Below are positions 46,064 through 57,240 of a stretch of 64,000 nt of DNA, in pieces. A program made the position numbers and the translations under genes. Numbering within the stretch: the first letter of the stretch is position 1; each line of letters opens with the position of its first letter. The notes under the pieces were generated by a model. That model did not search any database, was not told the origin of the DNA, and saw only the letters and a list, made by a program, of their open reading frames with translations. Source of the stretch: Epiperipatus broadwayi. Taxonomy: Eukaryota; Onychophora; Udeonychophora; Euonychophora; Peripatidae. Location of the stretch: NCBI GenBank assembly GCA_028023455.1, contig JAQFVV010006510.1, forward strand, positions 587,750 through 651,749, read 5' to 3'.

Positions 46064-47405
46064 TCAGATTTCCCACAATTCTGTTATCTTAACATTTGAT
46101 GACTGGTGATTCATTAACATTTGACGATTTCTTGAAATCAACGTAGCCTCTTTTATTTTACATTTATTATGACAACGTTCAATTTGAATAATTTTCATAT
46201 TTTTATAATCAAATTTAAATCCATATTGACAAGATTTATTATGATCAAATATAACAGATGATGAAGGTTTATTTACATCTGTTCCATATTGATTCTCTTT
46301 TTGAATTCTATTATATAAAAGCATATGTTCTTTTATTCTCTTCTCAAATGTACACTTAGATTCACCAATGTATTGTATGCCGCATCCACATATCAATCTA
46401 CATATAATAGAATTTTGATTAAACTTTGAATTTTGAATTTTAGAATTATTAATGAATCTATTTATGTTATTTGTAAAGAAAAAAGCAATATGACACAAAC
46501 TATTATAAATTTTCCTAATAAACTTGATCAGCTCATCTGATATAAATGGCATTGAAATCCATTTCATTTTGATATTTTTATTTTTAATTTTATTATAGTG
46601 TTGATTTCTTTTAAATCCTTTAATAATATTAGCAATAGCATTTTCATAATAGCCAATTTTTAACAAGTCATTAACAAATAAATGTACATTTTTAATTTTA
46701 TCACTAGAATATTTGCATAATTTTTCATTTCGAAATAAGAATGATTTCAATCCAGACAGCTTATGACACATAGGTACATGTGATTCATATGGAATAAAAC
46801 CTCTAGTTTCAATTGGTTTAATTAACATAAGATAATCCAAACTGTAATCATTAAGAGTAACTTGAATATCCAAGAATTTTATGGAATTGTATTTCTCTTT
46901 AGTTATAACCCAATTTATATCCTTAATCTCATTTAATTCATTAAATAAATTGATTATTAATTCTTGTTTTCCACAAATAAAAACATCATCTACATATCTA
47001 TAATATATTTTAATTTCTTGATATTTCAATTGATTTAAAATTTTACTTTCATATGTTGATATAACAAAATTACAAATTTGAGCAACAGCAGGAAGACCCA
47101 TTGGCCAACCACAATTCATTTTATAATATTCATTATTAAAATTAACATAAATATTTTTATCAATAAACTGCAATACTTTTGTAATAAAATTTATAATATC
47201 AGACTTTACATTTTTGAAACAAGAGCATTATAAATAATATTAATTGACTCCATTCTATCTATTGATCCATACATTTCATTTATATCAAAAGTACAAATTG
47301 TGTCAAGTAAATCTATATTTATATTCTTAATTTTATCTACAAAATCAAACGATGATGAAATAGTATATTCTCCAAAACCTAAAATATTTTGAAGTAATTT
47401 TTCAA
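46064..47405 (-). pseudogene. PLE family 2 RT with GIY-YIG endonuclease, left copy
   Basis: The main frame (47173-46064, 369 codons) has WPMGLPAVAQICNFVIS (23-39, motif B), YRYVDDVFICG (58-68, catalytic YVDD intact), a thumb with SIKFLDIQVTLND, and a C-terminal GIY-YIG-like nuclease (CGCGIQYIGES, KRIKEH). A one-base deletion in an A run near 47214 (five A against six in the other copy) separates this frame from motif A upstream. The N-terminus is missing at 47405. MGLPAVAQ is unlike the MGSPISP of family 1, so this is a distant PLE lineage. Confidence 0.85.
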
Positions 47406-47418
47406 TATATCTACATGT

Positions 47419-48749
47419 TTGAATTATTACTTCAAGATATTTTAGGTTTTGGAGAATATACTATTTCATCATCGTTTGATTTTGTAGATAAAATTAAGAA
47501 TATAAATATAGATTTACATGACACAATTTGTACTTTTGATATAAATGAAATGTATGGATCAATAGATAGAATAGAGTCAATTAATATTATTTATAATGTT
47601 CTTGTTTCAAAAAATGTAAAGTCTGATATTATAAATTTTATTATAAAAGTATTGCAGTTTATTGATAAAAATATTTATGTTAATTTTAATAATGAATATT
47701 ATAAAATGAATTTTGGTTGGCCAATGGGTCTTCCTGCTGTTGCTCAAATTTGTAATTTTGTTATATCAACATATGAAAGTAAAATTTTAAAACAATTGAA
47801 ATATCAAGAAATTAAAATATATCATAGATATGTGTATGATGTTTTTATTTGTGGAAAACAAGAATTAATAATCAATTTATTTAATGAATTAAATGAGATT
47901 AAGGATATAAAATGGGTTATAACTAAAGAGAAATACAATTCCATAAAATTCTTGGATATTCAAGTTACTCTTAATGATTACAGTTTGGATTATCTTATGT
48001 TAATTAAACCAATTGAAACTAGAGGTTTTATTCCATATGAATCACATGTACCTATGTGTCATAAGCTGTCTGGATTGAAATCATTCTTATTTTGAAATGA
48101 ATAATTATGCAAATATTCTAGTGATAAAATTAAAAATGTACATTTATTTGTTAATGACTTGTTAAAAATTGGCAATTATAAAAATGCTATTGCTAATATT
48201 ATTAAAGGATTTAAAAGAAATCAACACTATAATAAAATTAAAAATAAAAATATCAAAATGAAATGGATTTCAATGCCATTTATATCAGATGAGCAGGTCA
48301 AGTTTATTAGGAAAATTTATAATGGTTTGTGTCATATTGCTTTTTTTCTCTACAAATAACATAAATAGCTTGCTTAATAATTTTAAAATTCAAAATTCAA
48401 AGTTTAATCAAAATTCTATTATATATATAGATTGATATGTGGATGCGGCATACAATACATTGGTGAATCTAAGTGTACATTTGAGAAGAGAATAAAAGAA
48501 CATATGCTTTTATATAATAGAATTCAAAAAGAGAATCAATATGGAACAGATGCAAATAAACCTTCATCATCTGTTATATTTGATCATAATAAATCTTGTC
48601 AATATGGATTTAAATTTTATTATAAAAATATGAAAATTATTCAAATTGAACGTTATCATAATAAACGTAAAATAAAAGAGGCTATGTTGATTTCAAGAAT
48701 TCGTCAAATGTTAATGAATCGCCAGTCATCAAATGTTAAGATAACATAA
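47419..48749 (+). pseudogene. PLE family 2 RT with GIY-YIG endonuclease, right copy
   Basis: The frame 47415-48095 keeps motif A (TICTFDINEMYGSI, catalytic D42) in phase with motif B. Motif C reads YVYD where the left copy has YVDD, so a catalytic Asp is lost. Two nonsense changes follow (TGA 48093-48095 where the left copy has an Arg codon, then TAA where it has Lys). Later segments are 48159-48359 and 48432-48749, with CGCGIQYIGES and KRIKEH of the nuclease. The inactivating changes in this copy look younger than the duplication. Confidence 0.85.
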
Positions 48750-48814
48750 TTGTGGGAAATCTGAATTGAACTATAGGTATTGTTAAGGGTTGTCTCATTT
48801 TGATTATTCAATGT

Positions 48815-48862
48815 TATATAGTTGATAAAGACTACAAAGTGTATAGTCGAAAGTACTTCTAA
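48815..48862 (+). ncRNA. Hammerhead-like motif, right PLE family 2 copy
   Basis: Mirror image of the left-copy motif: GTTGATAAAGACTA...TAGTCGAAAGTACTTCTA. It is identical in every position that matters. Confidence 0.45.
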
Positions 48863-48918
48863 AAAAATATAATTTATATAAATTGTACTGTATTTTGATA
48901 TATATATATATTGATTTG

Positions 48919-48924
<6 letters not shown>

Positions 48925-48955
<31 letters not shown>
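48925..48955. repeat. (CA)n microsatellite
   Basis: About 15 CA units at the right end of the PLE pair. Beyond it are ACGCCATCTATTGATCAT and a TA run before the 25-bp direct repeat. Confidence 0.95.
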
Positions 48956-48956
<1 letters not shown>

Positions 48957-49002
48957 TTTGGTATAGACGCCATCTATTGATCATATATATATATATATAT
49001 AT

Positions 49003-49196
49003 AATTGTTTCTTCAACCCAATTGCATTTTTTAGATTTAATTTCAAATAAAAAGCATTACAGGCTCAGAAAATCATTAAATTAATCTCTACTTTTATAAC
49101 AAGGAACAGACTTAATTAATTTCTGTCCCCCCCCTCATGCTTTTATTATGTAAGTTAAAAATCTAAAAAGTCCAATTATAGTTGAAGAAACAATTA
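49003..49196. repeat. Foldback/MITE-like element, family Y copy 1
   Basis: The ends are AATTGTTTCTTCAACCCAAT and the inverse GTTGAAGAAACAATT. Further in, TTTTTTAGATTT mirrors AAATCTAAAAAG, and AAAAAGCATT mirrors ATGCTTTTATT. It is about 194 bp. A relative lies at 58950-59100. Confidence 0.7.
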
Positions 49197-50515
49197 TTAT
49201 TTTTATTTTTAGTGCACAAATAAAAGCATTTAATATACAATTTTTTATTTCTAATATTTAATTTGTTGAGATAATGTGATGGATTTTTAAAATATTTCAG
49301 CACTAGATGGACCTTAGACATCTCAAGTCTTTTTTATATATAATTAATTTTGGGAAAATATATATTTAAGAAAATATTTTCATTGTTAAACATAAATTTT
49401 AAAAAAGTTTTGGTGAACACCATAAAAAAAATTTCAATGATGGGAGAAATATTTTATAATGAGAAGTAAAATATAAAATTGTTGAAATTATTTATAAAGA
49501 TTAGACTATAAATATAGAAATATTTTCCATGAAAATTCACAGTCAATCATCCACTTAAAACATTTACATTTTTCAGCAATAATGTGATCTTTAAATTTGC
49601 TATGATTATTTTTATTGTCATAACAGGAATGGAAAAATTTTTAAAATACTATTATTCATTGCATATTTGTTATCTAAAGCCTGTCCAATGGTATATAAAT
49701 TATATTGAAAACAAACTTCGAAATTCCCTTCATTTTTTTAATCATTTACCATAATAAAGTTATTGCAAGTAAATGGAGAAAAAACTAAATAATATTTTTT
49801 TTTTTTTTTACAAAAATGTGGTGAGCTTCTTCATATCAAAAAATAAGAGGCAATTTAAATTAATATAAAGAAACTCAATAGAATTCTTTATTATGGGAGT
49901 CACCTTAAACATTTTTTTTTACAATTTATTACTAGTATTTTTACTATGCTGCCAGGTCAAAAAAACATAGATAGTTTACAAGTTTGTTTCCATTTTCTTT
50001 ATATTATTAGTCACGATTCTAACAATAATAAATAATGCAGGTTAAAATACTATATAATGTAAATGTATTCTTATAAGTATTTCGAAAATCATAAAACAAC
50101 AATTCTTGAATTCATATTAGTTCTACAAGCAATTAACAAGGTTTTATCACATATCAATTGGTTGCTTTTGCTGTTAATTTTTCTTTGTTTGTTAATCTGA
50201 AACATTTTAATATCTTTAAATAACATTTTTTAATTTTAAGAATTTTTTCATGTCATTAAAAACTACTGTGCAATACTTCAGAAGGGCTTTTAATTTTTTA
50301 TACATATGGTTCTTTACATATAATAGGTCTAAAATACACTGGTCTTTTAAGATACTCATATAAAGTTGTATATATGGTTAAAGTTTTTCAGACACATACT
50401 TTGATAGTGTAATTTAAACAACAATTATTCAATTTTAATTGTCACTGTGCTTCATTATATTATAGCAGAAAAATATTTTTAAAAATGCCCAAATAATTCC
50501 TGAATTATATAAACT
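49197..50515. other. AT-rich intergenic sequence, nothing recognised
   Basis: No supported frame or structured repeat. Confidence 0.5.
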
Positions 50516-51036
50516 AATTTAGCCTTGAGCATTATTATATTTATTATTTAAGTATTATTTTGTGTGCAATTTGAAAATTATAATTGCAATTTGTAATGTT
50601 ACGATATGATTATTTATTAATCTGCATTCAGAACAGGTTATATTTATTTATTTAAGGAGGTTTATTTAAACTTCCTTGTATGAATAATTTCAATCTCTGT
50701 GGTTACATTACAATCTATAGTCTCTACATAGCCATAAATAAAGGTGGGATTCAATCTTTAGTGTTAAAAGGAGGTTGCCATGACAACAGTTTGAGATTGT
50801 TAATTATTTGTATTGGGATTGTCTATGTTCTGACTGGTTTCTAATGGTTACTTATAAAACAATTTAGACTTGAACATTATTATTCTTATTATTTAAATAA
50901 TATTTTGGGTGCAATTTGAAAATTATAATTGCAAATTTTAATGTTACAATTGACTATTTATAAATCTGCATTCAAAACAGGTTATATTTACCTGTTTAAA
51001 GAGGTTTATTTGAACTTATTTATATTAATAATTTCA
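50516..51036 (+). repeat. Direct repeat of about 180 bp (two copies)
   Basis: Copies at 50516-50692 and 50861-51036 share GTGCAATTTGAAAATTATAA, ATAAATCTGCATTCA-type words, CAGGTTATATTTA and AGGTTTATTT. They differ at about one position in ten. The 170-bp spacer contains a less AT-biased segment. Confidence 0.75.
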
Positions 51037-51037
51037 A

Positions 51038-51403
51038 AATTCAGTATCTCTTTTGTTGTCTCCACCTTCAGATCAGCTGATTTCAAGCTAATTGGCTATC
51101 ATCAATGAAGGGTAGGGACTAGAAACTAGATCTAAACACTGACTCTAAAACTCAGCATTTATGAAAGATGTTTCTGTCAGCTTGCAAGCATGAATTTTTC
51201 AGATACATAAATATCTTCAAATCCAGTTAAACAAACTAGACAGCTATATGGCTCTGAAAACATTTCAGTTTCACTATATAGTAAAAACCTCTGCAATATA
51301 TATCATTGCAAAAACCTTCAAGTCCCTACCCTTCACTGATGATACCCAATTAGATCGAAATCAGCTGATCTGAAGGTGGAAACAATGAAAGAGATATTGA
51401 ATT
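51038..51403. repeat. Foldback element with 83-bp arms
   Basis: The left arm 51038-51120 contains CACCTTCAGATCAGCTGATT and AAGGGTAGGGACT. The right arm 51321-51403 contains the inverse AATCAGCTGATCTGAAGGTG and AGTCCCTACCCTT. The loop is about 200 bp. It abuts the second copy of the 180-bp direct repeat. Confidence 0.85.
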
Positions 51404-52228
51404 CTGTGTCTCTCAGCATTTATGTATACAAAGTTTGTACGGAATATTGGTAAAGCTCCATCTAGTGATCATAAAATGCAAGCTATTAGCAAGCTAATGA
51501 AATTTATAACTTGTTTTGTTTATCATATATATATATATATATGTGTGTGTGTCTTTTGCAAAAGTTACTGATTTTTTTTTACTGGAGTAGAACCACATAT
51601 TTTACTTGTAATAATTATATATATATATAACAAATTAAAGTTGAATTAACTGTAACTCTATTCCCCTGGAGCTATATGAAATCTAATAATTTGTCATCAT
51701 CAAATGATAAGAATAGACTGACATCACTTATTCTTTTAACTCTGATGGTATTGAAGCATACATTTTTTAAGATGTCATAATGGAGAGAATGACCTCTGTA
51801 CATTAGCTTGATTTAAATATGTCACAAACTATATGAAATCATTATTCACAGGATCAAGGCAGCATCTCATTTATAACAAATCTATTATTAGAACTTATTA
51901 TTCTATTGTTGATGAATTATTAATTTATATATAGGTCATCGGGAGGGTTATAGTTGCTTCTGCTTTAATTTTATGTTCCTAAGCTATTATTATTGTCTTA
52001 CTTAGTATAGCCCTGATATACTATTAATAAATTGTAAATGAGCATTTCCAAATGCTTTTAAAAAGAATGTTTTTTTTTTTTTAAATCTGACTAATGAATT
52101 GTTGAAAAATTTAATTAGTCTGTCAATAAGTTGTAATATATATATATGTTAAAACGAAGATTTGCACGGGTTAAATATATAAAATACATATTTTGCGGGT
52201 TCATCCGTGTTAAAAACTTTTAATATCA
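51404..52228. other. Intergenic sequence, no gene seen
   Basis: AGCTCCATCTAGTGATCATA (51447-51466) resembles the word ACGCCATCTATTGATCAT beside the PLE pair. Short TA runs are present and nothing else is recognised. Confidence 0.4.
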
Positions 52229-52278
52229 ATATACTGACGTTTCGACTTGGTCACACAAGCCATCCACAGAGTTATATA
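52229..52278 (-). ncRNA. Orphan hammerhead-like motif
   Basis: Minus strand: ATATAACT-CTGTGGA-T-GGCTTG-TGTGAC-CAAGTC-GAAA-CGTC-AGTATAT. Stem II is 6 bp (one G-U), CGAAACGTC is exact, and stem I pairs ACT/AGT with more pairs beyond a bulge. The core differs from CUGANGA by one base (CTGTGGA). No PLE coding sequence adjoins. This is likely a solo pseudo-LTR end of a fourth PLE. Confidence 0.55.
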
Positions 52279-53655
52279 TATATATGTGTGTGTGTGTGTC
52301 TGTTTGTTTTCAAAAGTTTTTCTTCTTTTTTTTTACTCTTGTTTAGAAAAACACACTTCTACTTTGAATATCATACATCATTGTAATGAAGACTCATGTT
52401 ATATTTTGATAGTAATCTGATAAATATAAAGTTTCACATTAATAATGATGAGATGGTTGTTATTGTATTCTTATGCAGTTATCAAAGGCTAGATATTAAT
52501 CCGTTGACACATTGGGTATGTAGTTTGAGGAACCAATTTTGTAACACATCCACACACATTGTTTCTATATAGATTTTATAATTGTGAGCTTCTTTTGAAT
52601 CATTAAAATATAGTAATAAACAAATAATCTCATTCTTAGTTTTTTCTACTTGCAAATACTATTGTTGTAATATATATATATATATATATATATTACAACA
52701 ATAGTATTTGCAAGTATATATATATATATATATATATATTTATACAATGTCATATTAACATTTTACTATGTTACTATAATTTTAATTCTTAATCAGTTGG
52801 TTATCTGTCATTGACATGCACTGTTTAGTCATATTATTAACTCACAGATGTTATACTGAATACACAGGGCACTCTTAAATGCAAATTTAAAATATAGAAC
52901 TTTTAAAAGATAAGATTGAATTATAATTAATAATGTAGTAGTCATAAAATTATGAAGACTGAATCTTCATGCACTCATTCTAAAATGCTTTAGATTGGCC
53001 TATATAATTATATTTTTGTACTAAGATAAGACAACTGTTCTTATCTTTTGAATGTGTCTATCTTGCATTTACATTTAAAAGTTCCCTGGATACTCACTAC
53101 AACATTGGTGTATGTAGAAAGCAGATTATGTTCAGATTAAGAATTAATAATGAAAATTGCATTTGTAAATTATGTTGTCATTAAATATATTTAATTAATA
53201 AAATATAGTTAACTGTGTTTTTATGATTTTAAAATGGAATTCAAAGAGAAGCAGTTTGAAACAAAATATTTCATATCTTGCATAATTGACAATCATGAAC
53301 ATAGCTTATACTGAAAACATGCACGATAATGCTTGATCATAACTTTTAGAAATTTCATGTTTTATCAAAATTTATTTTAGTATTGTATTTTATATATAAT
53401 AGCCCATAAAATAGTTCAATTTGTTTTGAATATCATAAATATAAATTAATCTTTATGAAAATAAGTCTTATCTTTTAACAAAATCATAACTTGTCAGTTT
53501 TTTTACTATCCTTTTGTCTACATTCCCTCTGAAAATTATGTTTTGTTAACCTATTCATGGGGTTCTCTGGTCTTAGTCGAGCTGGCTTCAAGTCACTTGA
53601 ACACTGTCACTTTTAATGCTTCTGTTAAGATTTTATGCTCTTTTTAAAGGTTAAA
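52279..53655. other. Intergenic sequence with an old foldback
   Basis: TTAATTCTTAATCAG (about 52779) and CAGATTAAGAATTAA (about 53133) face each other. AAATGCAAATTTAAA and ATTTACATTTAAAAGTT-type words fit an imperfect 400-bp foldback. No gene is seen. Confidence 0.4.
52648..52715. repeat. Perfect hairpin with (TA)n centre
   Basis: ACTTGCAAATACTATTGTTG and its exact inverse enclose TA repeats. The arms are 23 bp plus TA. Another TA run follows at once, as at 39555-39604. Confidence 0.9.
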
Positions 53656-54372
53656 AAAAGTTCTATAAGATGATGCCCTCTTCTGAATTATTTTACAAAT
53701 AAAAAAATCAATAATATTGAAATTTTATGTTAACAAAAAAAGAGAACAGTCCATTCTGGATGCTGATTGGCTGTTAGCCAATCAAGGATAAAGAAAACCA
53801 CTTGTCAATAATTTGTACTGCTATGATTTTTTTTTGTTTCATTTCAAAAGTGATAAACAATGTTTTAGACCATTTTAAAAGTATTTTTGACATAATATAA
53901 ATATATTTTGATAAAATATGCTAAAAATAAAATCATTATAGAAAAATAGTTAAGATTTTAGTAAAAATTATTTACTTTTCCACAACGTAAAATTGAGAAA
54001 GAAATCACTGACATCAGCAACACTTTGTAGTTGGTTACTAACGTTTATTTTAGATTGCTGCTATCGAATATTTTAATAATTATAAACAAAAATTTACTTT
54101 TGAAACAACTTTCATTCACTTTCCTAACCTGACAAATTATTAATATACTTTTATATGCATGTTCTTGAGGCCACAGCCTTAATGAATACTACTTAAGTAA
54201 TCAATGTGCGTTTAAATAAATTTATAATATACTTTTTACAAATGAATCTAAAGTGAATATAATATTAAAAAATGAACATATTTTTACGGTTGAATTTGTG
54301 AATTGACCAATTAAAAGTTTAGAGTTTTACCTCACTCGGCCAATAAAATTAATTGTCCATTAACCGTTTGAC
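53656..54372 (+). repeat. Large direct repeat, copy 1
   Basis: It begins AAAGTTCTATAAGATGATGCC and ends around CACTCGGCCAATAAAATTAA. It aligns in order with 54461-55134 (GCCCTCTTC(T/A)GAATTATTTTAC, GAAAAATAGTTAAGAT, CTGACAA, GGCCAAT). It carries about 70 bp extra near 54155-54225. Function unknown; ATTGG/CCAAT boxes recur in both copies. Confidence 0.7.
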
Positions 54373-54460
54373 TGCCTGACTTGTCAAAAAATGATGTCAC
54401 TCTAAATCGGCTACTTTTTATCCCATGTATACATATTATACATCATTCGAAAGAAAATCA

Positions 54461-55134
54461 AAAGTTCTGTAAGATTGTGCCCTCTTCAGAATTATTTTAC
54501 AAGTAAAAAATCAATAAAAATGACCATATATGTCAAACAAAACCAAAGCACCGCCTCCTCACCACCTTTTCTTGAATCTTATTGGCCGTCCAACTTCTGT
54601 CAAAAAGGGAAATGGCTGCCAAAAAGTAAAAAGTTACATTCGTTTTGATTTTTATTATGAAAATGATAAACGAATGTTTACAACATTTTAAACAATATTT
54701 GAATTGAATTACAAATTATTATTGATAAAATAATACTAAAAATCAAATTATTTTAGAAAAATAGTTAAGATATTACCAAGAATTATTTATTTATTGCTAC
54801 ATATTTATCATAACATTAAAGTGGAAAAAAAAAAGATTGCTGACACAATCTTTTTTGGTTGGTTGAATAGCGGTTACTTTTATTTCACTGCAATTGAATA
54901 TTTTTTTAAATTATAAATCAAATTTTATTTTTGAATAGACTTTTGTTTACTTTCGTAATCTGACAATTTAGTAATATACTTTTTACAAACGAAACTAACG
55001 TATTTATATTATTAAAAGTGAATCTATTTTAACAATAGATTTTGTTAAAGTTGTGAGTTGGCCAATTAAAAGTTTTGATTTTTAACTCATTCGGCCAATT
55101 AAATAATAATTGTTGAAAGGGTTAGAGACGTTTG
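54461..55134 (+). repeat. Large direct repeat, copy 2
   Basis: Diverged partner of 53656-54372, roughly three quarters identical by eye. The spacer is about 90 bp. No open frame is shared by the two copies, so a non-coding repeat unit (satellite-like or a non-autonomous element) is likely. Confidence 0.7.
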
Positions 55135-55915
55135 ATCTATTAAGTTTATTATTTGATTTTTGATATTTTTTTATTTGTAGGTAGGGAGGATATTTTATAT
55201 CTCTGCAAAAAATCCTCAGCTCAGATTATTGACACTTGATATATGTTGTTGTAAAATTTTGTATAAAAACAATCTGAAGCATCTAAAACATGACATCTTT
55301 TATGATATTAGTCCTCCTTTTTTAAATTCTAAGCAATTTGCACAAAGTACTATTTTATGCTGATAGCTCTCGTTATTTCTTTTGCATAGAATTAACTGCC
55401 ATTTTCTAAGATAATAATAGAAATGCATAAATCTGAATTATTTTATATATAAATATATAAAAAATTAAATAAGCATAAATGTTTGTATTATTTTGTAAAT
55501 GCGAATCATTATATTTATTACATTTTATTAAAGAAACTTTGTAAGCTAATTAAAAAGTAAAAAAAATAATGTTATAAAAAGTAACATGAAAAATACCTAA
55601 AATATTAAAATAGACAAATTTTAAAATAAAAAAGCAGAAATGAAAAAGATTTCACATCAATTATTTTTTAATGAAATTTATTTGTTTTTGGTTCAATATA
55701 TGCCTCCAATATACTAATGCATTAAGAAAACATTTTTTAAAAAATCAGTGAAATATATATATATATTAGAGTAATAAGCATTTTAAAAATAATAAATATG
55801 AATGCTGCATTCATAATTATTGATTTATTGTAAATAATAAATCCATTTAATAATTATATATAAAAATGATTTTATTATCCTTTATTACATTTTATTGACT
55901 TTAGAAGCTTGCATG

Positions 55916-55952
<37 letters not shown>

Positions 55953-55965
55953 ATTGGACACTCAA
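55135..55965. other. AT-rich intergenic sequence
   Basis: No gene is seen. A TA run lies at about 55917-55948. Confidence 0.5.
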
Positions 55966-56038
55966 TCCATTCTGATCGCAGAGGGCACCACCAGATAACT
56001 ACGTATCTGGGAAATTTATTTACTGTGATCAGAATGGA
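55966..56038. repeat. Nested hairpin
   Basis: TCCATTCTGATCGCAG pairs with CTGTGATCAGAATGGA (one mismatch). Inside the loop CCAGATA-ACTACG-TATCTGG (55991-56010) forms a second hairpin. It could be the terminus of an adjacent unknown repeat. Confidence 0.75.
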
Positions 56039-57240
56039 TGATGATGATAGTTTGTGCTGACTAAACTCAGGGAGAAACAAGAGATCTTAAAATTGTTTAG
56101 ACAATTGAGCAACAAAAGCACCAAGACAAATGTCAGCCAAATTAAGTTTAAACAAATTTTAAAAATTTTATTAAGAGAAGACTTATAAGAAAAGTTTCTA
56201 AGTTAACAAATAGGATTAGCTCAGGCGTGTACCAGAAAGATGAAACACAATGTTCTGAAAGACCTACTGATCTTCTAATAATGAATTATAAAGAGAGGAA
56301 GAAATTTCATTCAGCAGAGGATTCACCCAAATATTGGTATTCCCATTCAGATACTTAAACAATACGTTCTTGAAATAAATCAATGAAACCATTGCCGGTG
56401 AGCTTTTTGAGGCCTGAAAAATGTGTCAGAACCACCAATGGCATATGCTAGTAGAAGCTGCATCTAATATTACATTTAAAAGAAAAATGATTGATTTACC
56501 TCAAGAACAACTGGAAAATATGATTTCAAATTAAAGGAAAACAAACACTTAAAACTGGCAAATTCCCAACCAAATGATTGGCTAAAACTACTCTAAGAAT
56601 AATAATTAAAGGTCTCAATAATTAGAAAAGCAGTTATGTCTGCCCAAGAATTTCAAGAAAAATAAACTTACAAAACAAATTCTGAGTACACGCTCTGATA
56701 AATTTAAAGCCACACATAAATACAAAATAAATCTATCAAAGAGTGCACATGAATATGAAAATATTAAAGCTTTAAATACTTTTGCAGAATGAAAGTCTCT
56801 CTCACCTGTAATTTACAAAGGGATAAATATTATCTCCCTGCTGGTGACTTATAAAATTACTAAGAAAAACAATTCTAGTTTCCACTTTCAGTGATATAAG
56901 AAATAAAAAAACAAAATCCCCACCCGTGGAAAACTTGGACACTAAAGTCACCAGCCAAAAGATTTTTGGTGGTTTGCAAAAGTGCAAACACAGTATTTAA
57001 AATCAATTATTGGCTACTAAAATAATTACAGGTAAGCATTTAAAATATACACAACTGCTAAAGCATTTATAAAAGTTAGGCATAAAAATATAAAAACTCA
57101 CTCGTCACTCTCCAATAAACAAAAATTGAGAGCAAATTTGGAATCTTAAAACTAAGATTCCAAGACACACTACAAACTACAACAAAACACAACAAATATT
57201 AAATATCAGGCTAAATATTGCTTATAAATACAGATTTATA
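56039..57240. other. Complex non-repetitive sequence without a frame
   Basis: About 1.2 kb of less biased sequence. Translation in all frames is full of stops. It could be the body of a degraded retroelement, but no motif was recognised. Confidence 0.35.

Larger units (their letters stand above)
45906..48930. mobile_element. Head-to-head palindromic pair of Penelope-like elements, family 2
   Basis: Left arm 45906-47405 (coding on minus) and right arm 47419 to about 48930 (coding on plus) are inverted copies of about 1.5 kb. The central spacer is only 13 bases (47406-47418). Both copies are cut at the same 5' point inside the RT N-terminal region and run to the same 3' end. They differ at only a small number of positions in the aligned protein. 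Direct repeats at 45797-45821 and 49003-49027 suggest that the pair entered as one insertion. Confidence 0.9.
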
